DNA of 64,000 nucleotides, from contig NC_051431.1 in assembly GCF_001649575.2 (NCBI RefSeq), positions 10,611,721 to 10,675,720 on the forward strand, read 5' to 3'. Below, one piece after another: positions 51,290-61,656 of this stretch. This stretch comes from Kryptolebias marmoratus (lineage: Eukaryota; Chordata; Actinopteri; Cyprinodontiformes; Rivulidae). The position numbers were made by a program, and so were the translations under genes. The stretch's first letter is position 1, and the number at the start of each line of letters is the position of its first letter. The notes under the pieces are model-generated. The model ran no database searches, had not been told where the DNA came from, and worked only from the letters and a program-made list of their open reading frames with translations.

Positions 51290-52810
51290 AGCTGCTTCTA
51301 ATTGGTAATATACATACAGGACAGAAAATAAAAAACTCAAAATATAATCTTAAAAGTGGCTAATCGTCATAATGGTGTTCTGAAACTTATAAACATGATA
51401 GACATAAAGAATTTAAGTGATGTTCAAAGATAAATCACCTCACAGCAGGATGACAATCCAAAGCTTAGAACAACAAATGCCATTTGAATTTTTGCCCCAA
51501 CTCTTGATATATTTGCATATCTCTGTTTTAAGAGGCTGACAAGATTGGTAATGTGATTCTTTAATAATCTCCCAGCGTGGACGACGCTGAGTTTAGAAGA
51601 TAACCATTTTCACAGGTGAGTAGTTTAAGGTCATTTTGAAGAAAATCTGGTAGTGTTAAAGCAGTGAAACTGATATTACATAATAATAATAATAATTATA
51701 ATATAAATAGTAATAAAAGCATGTATAGTCATCAGCTGACAACAAACTAGTTGCTCATATTTGGTTTAAGTATTACTGTTCATGTCTGTCCATTAGTAAA
51801 AATATCCACTTTCTTTCTGAAACAGCTATAGAGGAAGTTATGACAGCTTAACTTGTTTTTATTCTGCGATTTATGCTTATTTTACATGTTTTGGTCTTTA
51901 GCCTCATATGACTCAGATCACTTAGAGTTTCTACTTCTCCCTCAGTATGTTCACAGAAAAGAAATCTCAAAATATTATTTATACAGATCACTAATCACCA
52001 GAATGACTACATGTAAAGTGATAAACACAATGTGCATAAAGAAGACTTGTTGATGTTAAGTGACATGTTGTTTTATCTTTGAAAGACAACTCAAAGCTTA
52101 GCACAGGAGATGTCACCAACTATTGATGAAATTGATGTCAAAACCAAACAAGTGCAGCTCATATTTGGTTTTCCTGTTTTTGCACATGTGAATGAGAAGA
52201 AGAATTCAGATTAGTGACTAACCCAGTGTAATGACCTAAACCCAATTAGATTGAGTTGGGATTGAGGGTAACCTTTACCCCTTCAGTATCTCGAGGAGAA
52301 GGAGGTAGACAGGTATCTCCATCGTTTACTCAAAACTGGGACTGAAATTTGATAATATTTATAGATCTGGATTTTGTTTAACTGACTTATAGTCTGAGAT
52401 TGAGTATTAAATAGAAAGGTTTTTAAATCACTACTATAGTGGAGAGAATAAGATGTTTTTAGATAGTAGATAGTAGATGCAGATAGTAGAATTTATCTGT
52501 ACTTGATAAAATAATGTTGGGATGGTTGAAATCACAACCAACAACTGCATCATTTGCATTACTTTGTGTCAGAAAAGAAACTATCAGATTCAGATTTCGG
52601 GATGCATTCAAATGCTCTGGTAAGATATTAAAAATACAAAACACTTGTAAAACTAATGATAAATGAAAATCAGGTGCAGCTGGGCAGGCTGAGCAAAAAG
52701 AAACATGCAAAGCAGAAGTGATTCTGATCTTTAAGTTTGTCCGAAGCTGATTTCAGCAGCCAGCACTGACCTCGTCCTGAGCTGCTGTGAAGCCATAGCT
52801 CAAATTATTT
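51290..52810. other. intergenic with a candidate 5' untranslated exon of p2ry13-like 1
   Basis: AT-rich. A block ending 'aaccattttcacag' is followed by GTGAGT (donor at 51616). Since the p2ry13-like 1 coding exon starts right after an acceptor at 53534, about 51500-51615 could be its untranslated first exon. No other gene seen. Confidence 0.35.
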
Positions 52811-52814
52811 GATG

Positions 52815-53450
52815 TTTCTATGAAAAGATTATGGGCAGTTAAAATCTTACCTGTGGTAGATACTTCTTTCAGTGGCCTCAGTTTGGAGAAAAAGAGTTTA
52901 CATCTGACTGAATTGATGAACTGATGGCCAGTCCGAGCAGGGCAAAGACAAAATTGGATTGCTGCTGCATCAAAACAACTTAAATCTCTAAGATTTAAGA
53001 GCAGTTCATGTGAACACTGATATATAAAACCTTACATCACTGTTACTTTTGTATTGCCGCTATTTAGATAAAATTTTACGGTTATTTGCAAGTGCAAATA
53101 GTAGCAGCAGCAGTTAGCTGTAGCACTTTTAATGAAACATGGGACACTTCTGGCAGAAATATTAAAATATTTCTGATGAAATGTTTGTGTGATGTGAAGT
53201 TAACGGCTGTGTAAAGGTTTATAAATTAGCTTTCACATGAAACTTCTATAAATCTTTGAGATTGATTAGTTTTACGATGGTACCAATCTACTTTGGTTTT
53301 GGCTTTGTTCAGACTAGCTGCTAGCTCATCAGTCTGGTCAGAAATAAACATTATTTCTCCAAAAATCAGGCTACTGAGCTATTTACAAAAAGGAAGCTAT
53401 TAACTGTTTATAAACTTCAACGATCTTTTTAAATATAGCCATATTATCAC
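52815..53450. repeat. long-TIR element 'family A', copy 7
   Basis: 'cttacctgtggtagatactt', 'ggcctcagtttggagaaa' and 'tgaactgatggccagtccga' on the left. On the right 'gctagctcatcagtctggtc' and 'ttaactgtttataaacttca', inverted. It also carries 'gcagcagcagttagctgtag' and 'gacacttctggcag' seen in other copies. Ends about 85 bases before the p2ry13-like 1 coding exon. Confidence 0.6.
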
Positions 53451-53543
53451 AGTATCATTTCATTATAAGTCGATGGCCCTGTTTATATTCGAGTGTCAAG
53501 TTATCATTTGTCAATCTTGTGTATTTTCTTACAGATCCTGAGG

Positions 53544-54533
53544 ATGTTCAACACATCGCACCTTTCTTCTAACTGCCCCAAGGCCCCAGTCAGCCTTGTG
53601 ACCATAAAAGCGGTTGTAGCGTGTCTCTTTTTCATCACATTCCCCCTTGCCTTATTACTAAATGGAGTCTCGCTGTGGGTGTCTTTACACCTCCGGTCGA
53701 TCTCCACTTTTATAGTCTATCTGAAAAATCTCTCGATGGCTGACCTGCTCATGACGTTATCGATCCCTCCGATGGCGGCGAGCATGCTTCCTGCGGCGAC
53801 GTACGAGGTGAAGGTCCTCAACTGCCGTTACTTCAGTGTCATCTTCTACACCAGTTTGTACACTAGCATTGCTCTGATGGGTCTTATCAGCGTGGACCGC
53901 TTCTTCAAAATTGTTAGGCCGTGCGGAAAGGTGTTGGGACAAAATGTGATCTTCAGCATAATATCATCCTCACTGGTTTGGATTGTTATTTTTGGCGGTA
54001 CAGCCATTCCAACTGTCATTCTAACTGACCAGGCTCCTATTAATAAATCACACAATTTCTGCATGTCCATGAAAGGTCCAGCTGGGTTGAGTCTACACAA
54101 CTCTGTGGTGACCTTTATGGAGACGCTCTTCTGGCTCGTCAGCACTCTGGTTGTGTTTTGTTACATTTGCATCACAGTGAGAGTCCTGCAGTCGTTCAGA
54201 AACTCTGGCAGCAACAACAACCAGGGAAAGAAGAAGACCAAGCTACGAGTCTTCTCCATCCTTCTTGTGTTTTTTGTGTGCTTTGCGCCTCTTCACTTGC
54301 TGCGCATCCCTTTCACTCTACATCAGATTTTCAACATCCAAGTCTGCAGCGTGGAATGGGTGCAGATTTTACACGAGCTCACCGTCTGGGTCGCCTCCAC
54401 AAATGCCTGCTTGGATCCTTTTCTCTACATCAGCTTGTGCAAAGACTACAGAGGAAAGCTGACTGACATGATGAAAGTCAGTGGCGTTTGTGCTAAGTTT
54501 TTTATGCGGGAAAAAAGAAAACTAACCATATAA
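53544..54533 (+). CDS. p2ry13: P2RY13-like purinergic GPCR, tandem copy 1
   Basis: Single coding exon, 329 aa. The acceptor TTTTCTTACAG ends at 53534 and the ATG follows nine bases later; the open frame upstream of it is intron. Seven-TM receptor of the P2Y12/13/14 group with four extracellular cysteines (CPKAP N-tail, LNCRY, NFCMS, VCSVE). P2RY13 features: DRFFKI in place of DRY, the LKGPLG-like MKGPAG before TM5, and STNACLDP in TM7. Presumed ADP-sensing Gi-coupled receptor by family. TM6 keeps H..R (LHLLRIPFT), but the TM7 lysine of the KE pair is His277 (HELT), so nucleotide binding may be altered. It lies between p2ry12 and a second P2RY13-like gene, the tetrapod P2RY13 position. AATAAA at 54702-54707. 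Which copy deserves the name p2ry13 needs a tree. Confidence 0.75.
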   Translation: MFNTSHLSSNCPKAPVSLVTIKAVVACLFFITFPLALLLNGVSLWVSLHLRSISTFIVYLKNLSMADLLMTLSIPPMAASMLPAATYEVKVLNCRYFSVIFYTSLYTSIALMGLISVDRFFKIVRPCGKVLGQNVIFSIISSSLVWIVIFGGTAIPTVILTDQAPINKSHNFCMSMKGPAGLSLHNSVVTFMETLFWLVSTLVVFCYICITVRVLQSFRNSGSNNNQGKKKTKLRVFSILLVFFVCFAPLHLLRIPFTLHQIFNIQVCSVEWVQILHELTVWVASTNACLDPFLYISLCKDYRGKLTDMMKVSGVCAKFFMREKRKLTI

Positions 54534-55080
54534 GTAATTTAGGAAATGTGAGCCTATTTTCTGAAAAGAGAAACATGAAAGTGCAACAACATCGTAGCCA
54601 CAAGCTGAGAGTTTAAAATTTTTGTGTTGTACAGCCATCTAGTGATCTAATATGGACTAACATCTATTAAGACTAAAAACATCTATGTAGAAACAAGAGA
54701 CAATAAATAATCCAGTCATTCTAATATTACATTTTAGATCCAAATCTCAGTAAATCTCAAAGGTTTTTATGTATGAAAGCAAAATGTTTCTCCTGTTTTT
54801 ATTGTTTTCTGCATTTTTTGCTATTATTTGTATTTTTATTTAGTTGTCCTAAATAAAATATACAGCATGCGAACAGTAAACTTTTTACATTTATTTAAGG
54901 TTTAGACACTTTACACTCAGATTTAAGGAGGGCTTTCACGTATCAAAGGTTTGAACACATCAGTACATTTTCCTTAGTTTGACTTTTATCTGCATTTTAG
55001 ACCCAAGTTGAAGACATCAGAGCGATCAAAAAACAGAACCAAGAGGTGAAGAAAACCAAGTTTATAAGGGTGTACACAAT
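54534..55080. other. p2ry13-like 1 3' UTR and intergenic
   Basis: AT-rich sequence with polyadenylation signals at 54702 and near 54851 and a CTCF-like motif at 54632. No gene. Confidence 0.45.
54632..54645 (-). promoter_or_regulatory. possible CTCF motif
   Basis: CAGCCATCTAGTGA matches the reverse CTCF consensus with two mismatches and the usual CATCTAGTG core. It lies about 100 bases after the p2ry13-like 1 stop codon, between the two receptor duplicates. Confidence 0.3.
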
Positions 55081-55084
55081 CTAT

Positions 55085-55400
55085 ATATTCATCCATAGAT
55101 TCTTTGGGTAGCAACAGTAGCAACAAGCCCAGAATGGAAACCCACACACCTCTCTCCACAGATACACTCTCCAGCTCTTCCTGGGGGATCCCAGGGCATT
55201 CCCAGGTCAGAGAGGATACATAATCCCTACAGTAAGTTCTGGGTCTTCCTATGGGTCTCCTCCCAGTAGGACGTTCCCGGAAAACATCCAGAGAGAGGCG
55301 CCCAGGAGGCCTCCTAATCAGATTCCCAAACCACCTCAGCTGACATTTCCTTTTTGCAGAGGAGCAGCAGCTCGACTCCAGATGATGGACCCCCACTTGC
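55085..55400 (-). mobile_element. LINE (non-LTR retrotransposon) ORF2 C-terminal fragment
   Basis: Minus-strand translation has RWFGNLIRRPPGRL, TGRRPIGRPRT and WECPGIPQEEL, the conserved C-terminal tail of a common fish LINE ORF2 protein (normally close to GHLVRMPPGRLP...GRRPRGRPRTRWRDYV). It ends near an ATGGATGA-like sequence (TTCATCCAT on plus), typical of the 3' end of these LINEs. 5'-truncated and inactive. Confidence 0.75.
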
Positions 55401-55649
55401 TAACCCTTAAGGCTGTTTTACTCTCTGCAAGAAGTGAAGAAATCTGCTTGCTGTCACGTGGTTGTGAGATGCTGGTTTTTTAATTTGTTTTGTTTTTTGC
55501 GTGGACATTTCATGCTCCACAAGAACTCCTGGGAAACCCATTCCTCCTCCCACAGCACACTCCGCTGCCCGGCCAAGGCGTAATTCCTCCCGGTCAGCAC
55601 AGCTATGGAGAGACGCCTGTGTCTCTGTGAGGTCTCCTCCGTGCACAAT

Positions 55650-55792
55650 AACGGTGACATCTCTTTCCACAAGTTCTTCGCCATTTGATTATCTTTATAA
55701 GCTTTGCTGGAGCAGTTGTAAAGATGGCTGTATTTTCTAACAGCCTCGCCCAGCTCGTTCACAGCGGAGCAGTTGTAGCACAATGACTCCAT
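55650..55792 (-). pseudogene. possible MADF-domain gene fragment (transposon-associated)
   Basis: A minus-strand ATG at 55792 opens a frame with LGEAVRKYSHLY, AYKDNQMAKNLWKEMS, resembling the first half of a MADF DNA-binding domain (helices with hxxhVxxxPxLYd...YkdxxxkxxxWxxi). The second half does not continue recognisably. Fish PIF/Harbinger transposons often carry MADF/Myb-like proteins, so this may be a transposon remnant. Similarity judged by eye. Confidence 0.4.
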
Positions 55793-55855
55793 GGAGTTCG
55801 CCCACTGTTTCGTATGAACACGCCCACAGCAAGGTTCTGACCAATCACACTATAG

Positions 55856-56217
55856 TCGAACCAATGACACTTGATAAACAAAAATTAAAAATCCCTCCAT
55901 GTCATGAGAACATCTTAACCAGGACTTAATGTTGAATAGTTTCACTAGACTAGACAAGTAGGACACACCTCATTTGATCTGATTTTAAAGCATTTCATAA
56001 TTTTTATTCATATTTTTACAAATAAATCATGTTTTTTTTTCGCAATAGCCTCAATGTCTGTGGACCAGGTGTTGAAAAATTAATGTTGAATGGTTTCATT
56101 AGGTGGGTGTGTCTTATTGGTCCAGTCTAATGAAACAATTCAACATTAACCCTTGGTCAGAAGTTCACATGACATGGAGGTTATTTCATTTTTGTTTTTC
56201 AAGTGTAATTGGTTCAA
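55856..56217. mobile_element. foldback MITE with inverted repeats of about 120 bp
   Basis: Left arm (55856-55978) starts 'tcgaaccaatgacacttga' and includes 'cctccatgtcatgagaac' and 'taatgttgaatagtttcact'. The right arm (about 56096-56217) is its reverse complement with scattered mismatches: 'gttcacatgacatggagg', 'ccagtctaatgaaac' and 'aagtgtaattggttcaa'. About 118 bases separate the arms. No coding capacity. A clear target duplication is not visible. Confidence 0.7.
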
Positions 56218-56229
56218 TAATTTGTTGAT

Positions 56230-57250
56230 AGTCCCTAAGCGAACCCTAAGTTTAGGAGGAGGGAGCACACAGAGGTGAGCCGACCAAAACCTAACTGTCA
56301 GGACTGGGTCAAACAGCAGGAAGATACTGCTGAAATATCCGTATATCCAACCTCAAGTCCCCCCAGAGTTCCGGTGCACTTCTGTTTTATGGAGTGAGTT
56401 TGCAGCGTTTCTTATATGCAAGTATTTTTGGTATTTGCATTTGTTTTGTTGGTTGTATGTTTTTTCTTCTGCTTATTTTCTGTAAGTCAACCAGGTTTAA
56501 CATTGTAGAATCAGGTCCTCAACCAGTTTATGGTACATTTCATTTATCCAAGTTTAAGAGACCAACATAACTGAAAATTTAATAGAGTTATATGATTAAT
56601 TGTTTTCTCTGTCTTATTTTATCTTGTAGAGAGAATAAGTTGTGTTTAGAGAACAGTTTTAACCACCAAAACAACAGAAATTTAAAAAATGTACATGCAT
56701 TAGGTTTGTTCAAACTTTTAAAAGTGTGAAATCAGTTAGCAACTCCAAAAAAAACATCAAATTGTTTAGTGTGAAGAAAAATGTTCAATCTTCTAAATGA
56801 TACTCAGAGTTTATGGCAGGTTAGTTTTATGATTCAGAACATTTCTTATGCTAATTGCTGACAGAGTCACGACTGTCATAAAACACGTGGAAGAGTTCGT
56901 CTCTATAAACTACCGTAAATCAAATAAACTTGTTGGAGTAAGGCGAGGCATAAATTTTGATATTTGAAGTCTATGTGTTGGACAAAGAAAACAGTTCGGG
57001 GTGGGGGCAGATCTCAGCTCTGAGTTCACCCTGTTGGCTGTTTGTCTGACGTCTGTTTTGTTTTTGTCAGAAGCCATTAAACTTTTCCTATTTTTGCATA
57101 CGTCCTGATGAATTACCAGTCTTCACACAGCTGGAACTTCAATGCGTTTGCTAGGAAAATCAGCAGCGTTTCTTAAGCACCTGTTCTGTCAGCACGCTGT
57201 CAGACTGATTCATCTCTTAGAAGAAGGAGGCAAGTCTTCATTAGTAAGTT
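56230..57250. other. intergenic and candidate promoter/5' exon of p2ry13-like 2
   Basis: Mostly AT-rich; 56990-57240 is less so and ends 'caagtcttcatta' followed by GTAAGT (donor at 57244), a plausible untranslated first exon for the downstream receptor, whose coding exon begins at an acceptor at 60111. Inference from splice signals only. Confidence 0.3.
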
Positions 57251-60110
57251 TTTTTTCACATTGTTACTTTATGAACGTATGTATTAGATGAGACAAAGAA
57301 AGGTAGTAAAATCATAATTTGTGGTGGCATTTTTGAGCCTGGAGCATTTGAGTTAAAACTGATCAAACAAGTGTTGTAATTGCGTTAAAGAAATATGTAT
57401 TTGTCGCTTATCTAGTTTTCAATGACCTAAAGTAGATTTTTCCTCATTTGCTCCTTTTTAAAACTCAGTAGAATCAGTGAAAGTTCATTCAGCATGGGTT
57501 TCCTGCCTTTCTTTCCCCTGTTGTAGCAAAATAGACTTTATATTGAAGAAAGTTTAATAAGGGAATTATTCATCAAGTTGAAGTCAGAACAAATTTATAG
57601 TTTTTGCATCAATAATTGAATCAGTTCAGTTTTTGAAAAGTTTAATTGAAATTTTAATGTCATTTTATTTATAACAAAAACTTGTCTTATAGCTCCAGTC
57701 AGGTAGCCTTTAATTATATTTGGTTTTATCGGGTTGTTCAATTTGAAAATCACTACTTAATAAAACAAAGTGACGGCTTCTCATCTTCATTCATGACTAG
57801 TTGGAAAAAAAACTCAAATAAATATGGTTGTTTACTGTAAAACACCTGTTTACTTTGAGTAAATCCGTGGTTGATATATAGATAGTGGCTCATTGACAGA
57901 ATATTTGTGAACTGTAAAGACTTTAAAGCAGTTTTTGTTTTTTCTTTTGTCAAAATTAACACAAAATTTTATGTCAAAATCTATTAGTAAAACATTTCAC
58001 TTGGTTACATCCTGTTTTCTAATTTAAAAAATCATATTTTACTATTTAAATTATAAACCAACTGGAATAGTTACAGTTCACATAAGGCCACTTTAAATTT
58101 TTTGTTTTGTTTTTTTGACTGACAGAACCAAAGTGTTCTCTCTGTGTGATGTTGTATGTTGCTGCTCTAAAGGTTGGCCTTCAAAGCCTCTAGTGGTGTA
58201 ATTTCTATTTTGTTATGAACATAAACTATAGAAACAGTGGTTACGAAATTAATCTGTATTCCTGCGACTGTAAGGCTGTCATTGACTGAAATGACCACAA
58301 CAGTGACGGTAAGTGATAATTGAAGCAGACTGAAAATAGCCTCTAAAACAACAATGCACACTGATACGCGACAATTTAAACTGTAAAAAAACGCAGAGCT
58401 GCAGGCAAAATGCAAGTGGTTTTTTTACTGTTTGGGTCGTAAACCTGATACAACTACAGCTCATTGCAGTTCAGGTTTTTGTTGCACAGATGCGTCGTGT
58501 TCAAGCAAAGCAATGTGGCATTTATTGTACATATGTCATGCAGCGCAGATGAATCACACTTACTGCACTCACCACAACTTTCCCACCACATCATTTACAG
58601 ATAAACATCAGGCAACAGAAACGCTCTGGTGCAAGACAAAATGCAAGATGAATGCAAGATAAAACAGATTGTTTTAAAGAAGGTACTGCAGCTACTGTAT
58701 GTGGAGGTCCATAATGTATTCAACAGGTTGTTTTAAGTCCTAAAATGATGTTTTTATGATTTATTTTAGAAGAATGACCATTTATGCATCTTAACTGGGC
58801 TGCCAGAATTAATGGCCTGAAACATTTTTTTATGTCTGAATAAGTACTATTAATTACTTAGTGTATTTTTTTTTTAAGTGCAGTATCGCTCCTAAGTTGT
58901 TTATTGCTGTAGTGTGAACGTCAGGTAACAGGAACCCTCACCCTGAAAGCTGGACTGCAATGGGATTTTAAAGCACAAATTGCTTTTCAAAATGCAGTTT
59001 TGTGGATTTCTGGAATGTTATAAGCACATTTATATCATTTAACATCATTTTTTTATTATTATTATTATTTTAGAAACTCGAAAAATGGTACATGTTCACT
59101 TGTCTTAATGACTAACATAAAGCTCTCTTACATAACACTTTAAACTTGCTCTGAATTTTTCATTCATTATTGTGATGAATTTTCACTCCTTTGGCTCTGA
59201 TAGTTAAGATTTCCCAGACATATGCATATGAGACATATAAACAAAACAAAGTAAACATAAAAAATGTAGGTGATGTTAAAAAAAATGTTCAAACTAATAA
59301 ACTATAGCCCAATAAAAGTAATCTACTTTCCTGTAGCTTGCCCATATATGCCAGGATTTATGAATTTGCACTTACTTTTTCACTTTACTGACTTTTTGTG
59401 GTTAGATCTACAAAATCTGGAGGTTTATGTGAATACAGTTATGAAAAGATAAAAAAGAATCTCCATAAAGTACACATTTTTGCAAAAATAAAATGTATTT
59501 ACACTGTTACACGTCTAACATTATAATAATTTCCAATTTTATATTTTCTTTTGCTTAGCCTGGATTTCACAAGGAGAAAAGTAAGGGTTGATGGATGATT
59601 ACTCAGAGCCACACTTTAATCAGCGTGAGTAGAGAACCCAAAGAAGCTCCACACATTACACGTACATGTAAAATACTAAATGAATTAAAGGCCAAGCAGT
59701 CCTTGAAAGAATGCATATCACCCGCCATCTGTCATACCAGAGATTAAAATTAAAATCATTTTACAATGAGACGGGACAGAGTTGTAGCTGCTTTGGTCAA
59801 AAGAATGTAGCTCAATATCTGTAAAATTGACTGAGGTATAGCCATTTTTGTGTTGGCTAAGGTCAGTTAGCTGTGACATCATGAATGGGGTTGTTTCCAA
59901 ATGTTACTGCTTTAGATGTACAGCCGTGATTACTTTCTGAAAGTTTCAGTAAAATCTGTCCTCTGGTTCATGAAATAACAGTTTATGTCATAGTTTTAAA
60001 CAAAGAAGTTGCATAATATGTAGAAAAAATATTTGGTAGCTCATGAAGTCATTTGTGTCTTTAAACTGTCTGTAATTTGGTTTCTAATTTGTCCCTTTTT
60101 TTTTTCTTTA
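57250..60110. other. non-coding region before p2ry13-like 2 (possibly its 5' intron)
   Basis: AT-rich, with a TTA microsatellite near 59050-59070 and short chance ORFs. No recognisable gene or full repeat. Confidence 0.45.
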
Positions 60111-60116
60111 GATGTA

Positions 60117-61121
60117 ATGGACCCATCACTCCAAACATCTTTCAATCTTTCTGACTGTTACAGTTTAGCATATAATCCTAATATAATCCCAACTCTCTTC
60201 TTTCTGATGTTCCCCATAGCCTTGCTGCTAAATGTTGTGGCAGCGTGGGTGTCTCTGCACCTGAAGGCCACTTCCACCTTTGTGGTGTACCTGAAAAATC
60301 TTGTGGCTGCTGACATTATCATGACCTTGATGATCCCAATCAAAGCTGCAGGCGACCTGCCGGGTGCATGGCAGCATTTAGCTGTTCCCACATGTCGCTT
60401 TTTCACCGTCATCTTCTACAACGCACAGTACACCTGCATCGCTTTGCTGGGCTGTATCAGCCTGGACCGCTTCTTTAAGATCATGATGCCCCGCAGCAGA
60501 TTTTTTGGCCAGAGTTTGACCTTTAGCAAAGTGATCTCGGGCGCAGTCTGGGTGCTTCTGTTTGGAGGCACAGGTCTGCCAAATATCCTTTTAACTAACA
60601 AGCAGGTAGTCAACGTGACAGAAATCAGTACTTGCACAATCCTGAAAGGACCCGCAGGAATAGAGTTCCACGAAAAAGCATCTCTTACTCTGAATGTTTT
60701 CTTTTGGCTCGTCAGCATGATCATTGTGGTTTGCTACATCTGCATCGCAAACAAAGTGGTCCAGTCCTACAGAAAGTCTGGCAGCAACAACAGCCAGGGA
60801 AAGCAGAAAATCAAACTGCGTGTTTTTTTGGTGATAATTGTGTTTTTCGCGTGTTTTGGTCCGTACCACATGATCAGAATTCCATACACTTTTCAGCAGG
60901 TCAGCTATTCTGACACCAAGTGCTCTCCCATGTATGAACGCATCAGGTTTGCCAAGGAACTCAGCTACTGGCTCGCCACGACAAACATCTGCATGGACCC
61001 GCTCCTCTACGTCTTCCTTTGTCGGGAGTTCAAGGAGAAACTCATGTCGATGATGGAAAATGTGATGATCTCATTTAACGTTGTTACAGGAAGCAAACTG
61101 AAAGTCCCTTTGCCCCACTAA
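60117..61121 (+). CDS. p2ry13: P2RY13-like purinergic GPCR, tandem copy 2
   Basis: Single coding exon, 334 aa, plus strand. The T-rich acceptor ending TTTAG at 60111 makes the ATG at 60117 the start; the frame further upstream is intron. Seven-TM P2Y12-group receptor: N-tail LSDC with N-glycosylation sites, TM3 cysteine in VPTCRFF, DRFFKI, ECL2 cysteine in STCTILKGPAG, TM6 YHMIRIPYT with the H..R pair, TM7 AKELSYWLATTNICMDPLLY with the nucleotide-contacting Lys kept. TTNICMDPLLYVFLC and SYRKSGS are very close to mammalian P2RY13, so this copy is the better p2ry13 orthologue candidate. It shares GSNN-QGK-K-KLRVF and other blocks with copy 1, showing tandem duplication. Presumed Gi-coupled ADP receptor. 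AATAAA at 61970-61975. Confidence 0.8.
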   Translation: MDPSLQTSFNLSDCYSLAYNPNIIPTLFFLMFPIALLLNVVAAWVSLHLKATSTFVVYLKNLVAADIIMTLMIPIKAAGDLPGAWQHLAVPTCRFFTVIFYNAQYTCIALLGCISLDRFFKIMMPRSRFFGQSLTFSKVISGAVWVLLFGGTGLPNILLTNKQVVNVTEISTCTILKGPAGIEFHEKASLTLNVFFWLVSMIIVVCYICIANKVVQSYRKSGSNNSQGKQKIKLRVFLVIIVFFACFGPYHMIRIPYTFQQVSYSDTKCSPMYERIRFAKELSYWLATTNICMDPLLYVFLCREFKEKLMSMMENVMISFNVVTGSKLKVPLPH

Positions 61122-61206
61122 AAATGTTACTGCTGCCTTTCCTTTTCTTCCAGGGGTTAGGGTGAGGTGTAAAATCATTGGAAAAGTAAAAAGACAATTA
61201 TTACAG

Positions 61207-61610
61207 CAATAATTCAGATCCTTTAAAGTGTTTAAAGTTAAAGTATCTTACAGGGCTGCGACTGTTAGAGACTAGTTGGTGACTCAAAACTGTGAAAACA
61301 AGTGTGTAGTACAATCTGTAGTACAAATTATTTGAACGTGTTCAAAATTTAAGTGTCAAGTCCTTGAGTCTTTATGACTCGTGCAAGGAAATCGAGAACC
61401 CCCAACAAATGTGAGAATGGAGACATGGTGGAGACTCCTTTGCAAATACTGTTTGCCAACTAGTTGCCAACAGACGCAGCAGCTAGTCTTTGTGGTTATT
61501 TACTCATAACGCTGCAATTATTTGTAAGCATAAAAAAGTGGCAGCAGCAGCTAGCTGTGGCTATACCCTTTCAGCTCACCTCACTTCAAAAGATCTGAAT
61601 TTATTCAGAA
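61207..61610. repeat. long-TIR element 'family A', copy 8
   Basis: Left end 'aattcagatcctttaaagtg'; right end 'cctcacttcaaaagatctga', inverted, preceded by 'gcagcagcagctagctgtgg', shared with copy 7. Lies in the likely 3' UTR of p2ry13-like 2. Confidence 0.55.
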
Positions 61611-61620
61611 TCTTTAAATG

Positions 61621-61656
61621 GNGGGGGGGGGGGGGGTTGTTTGTTTGTTTGTTTTA
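61621..61656. repeat. poly-G plus (GTTT)n tract with an undetermined base
   Basis: A run of G containing an N at 61622, followed by several GTTT units. The only ambiguous base in the window; length here is unreliable. Confidence 0.8.

Noticed and set aside
60033..60116. Hydrophobic N-terminal extension of p2ry13-like 2
   Set aside because: It consists of a polypyrimidine tract and acceptor; the exon starts at 60112. The same reasoning excludes 53493-53543 for copy 1 and 47728-47751 for p2ry12.
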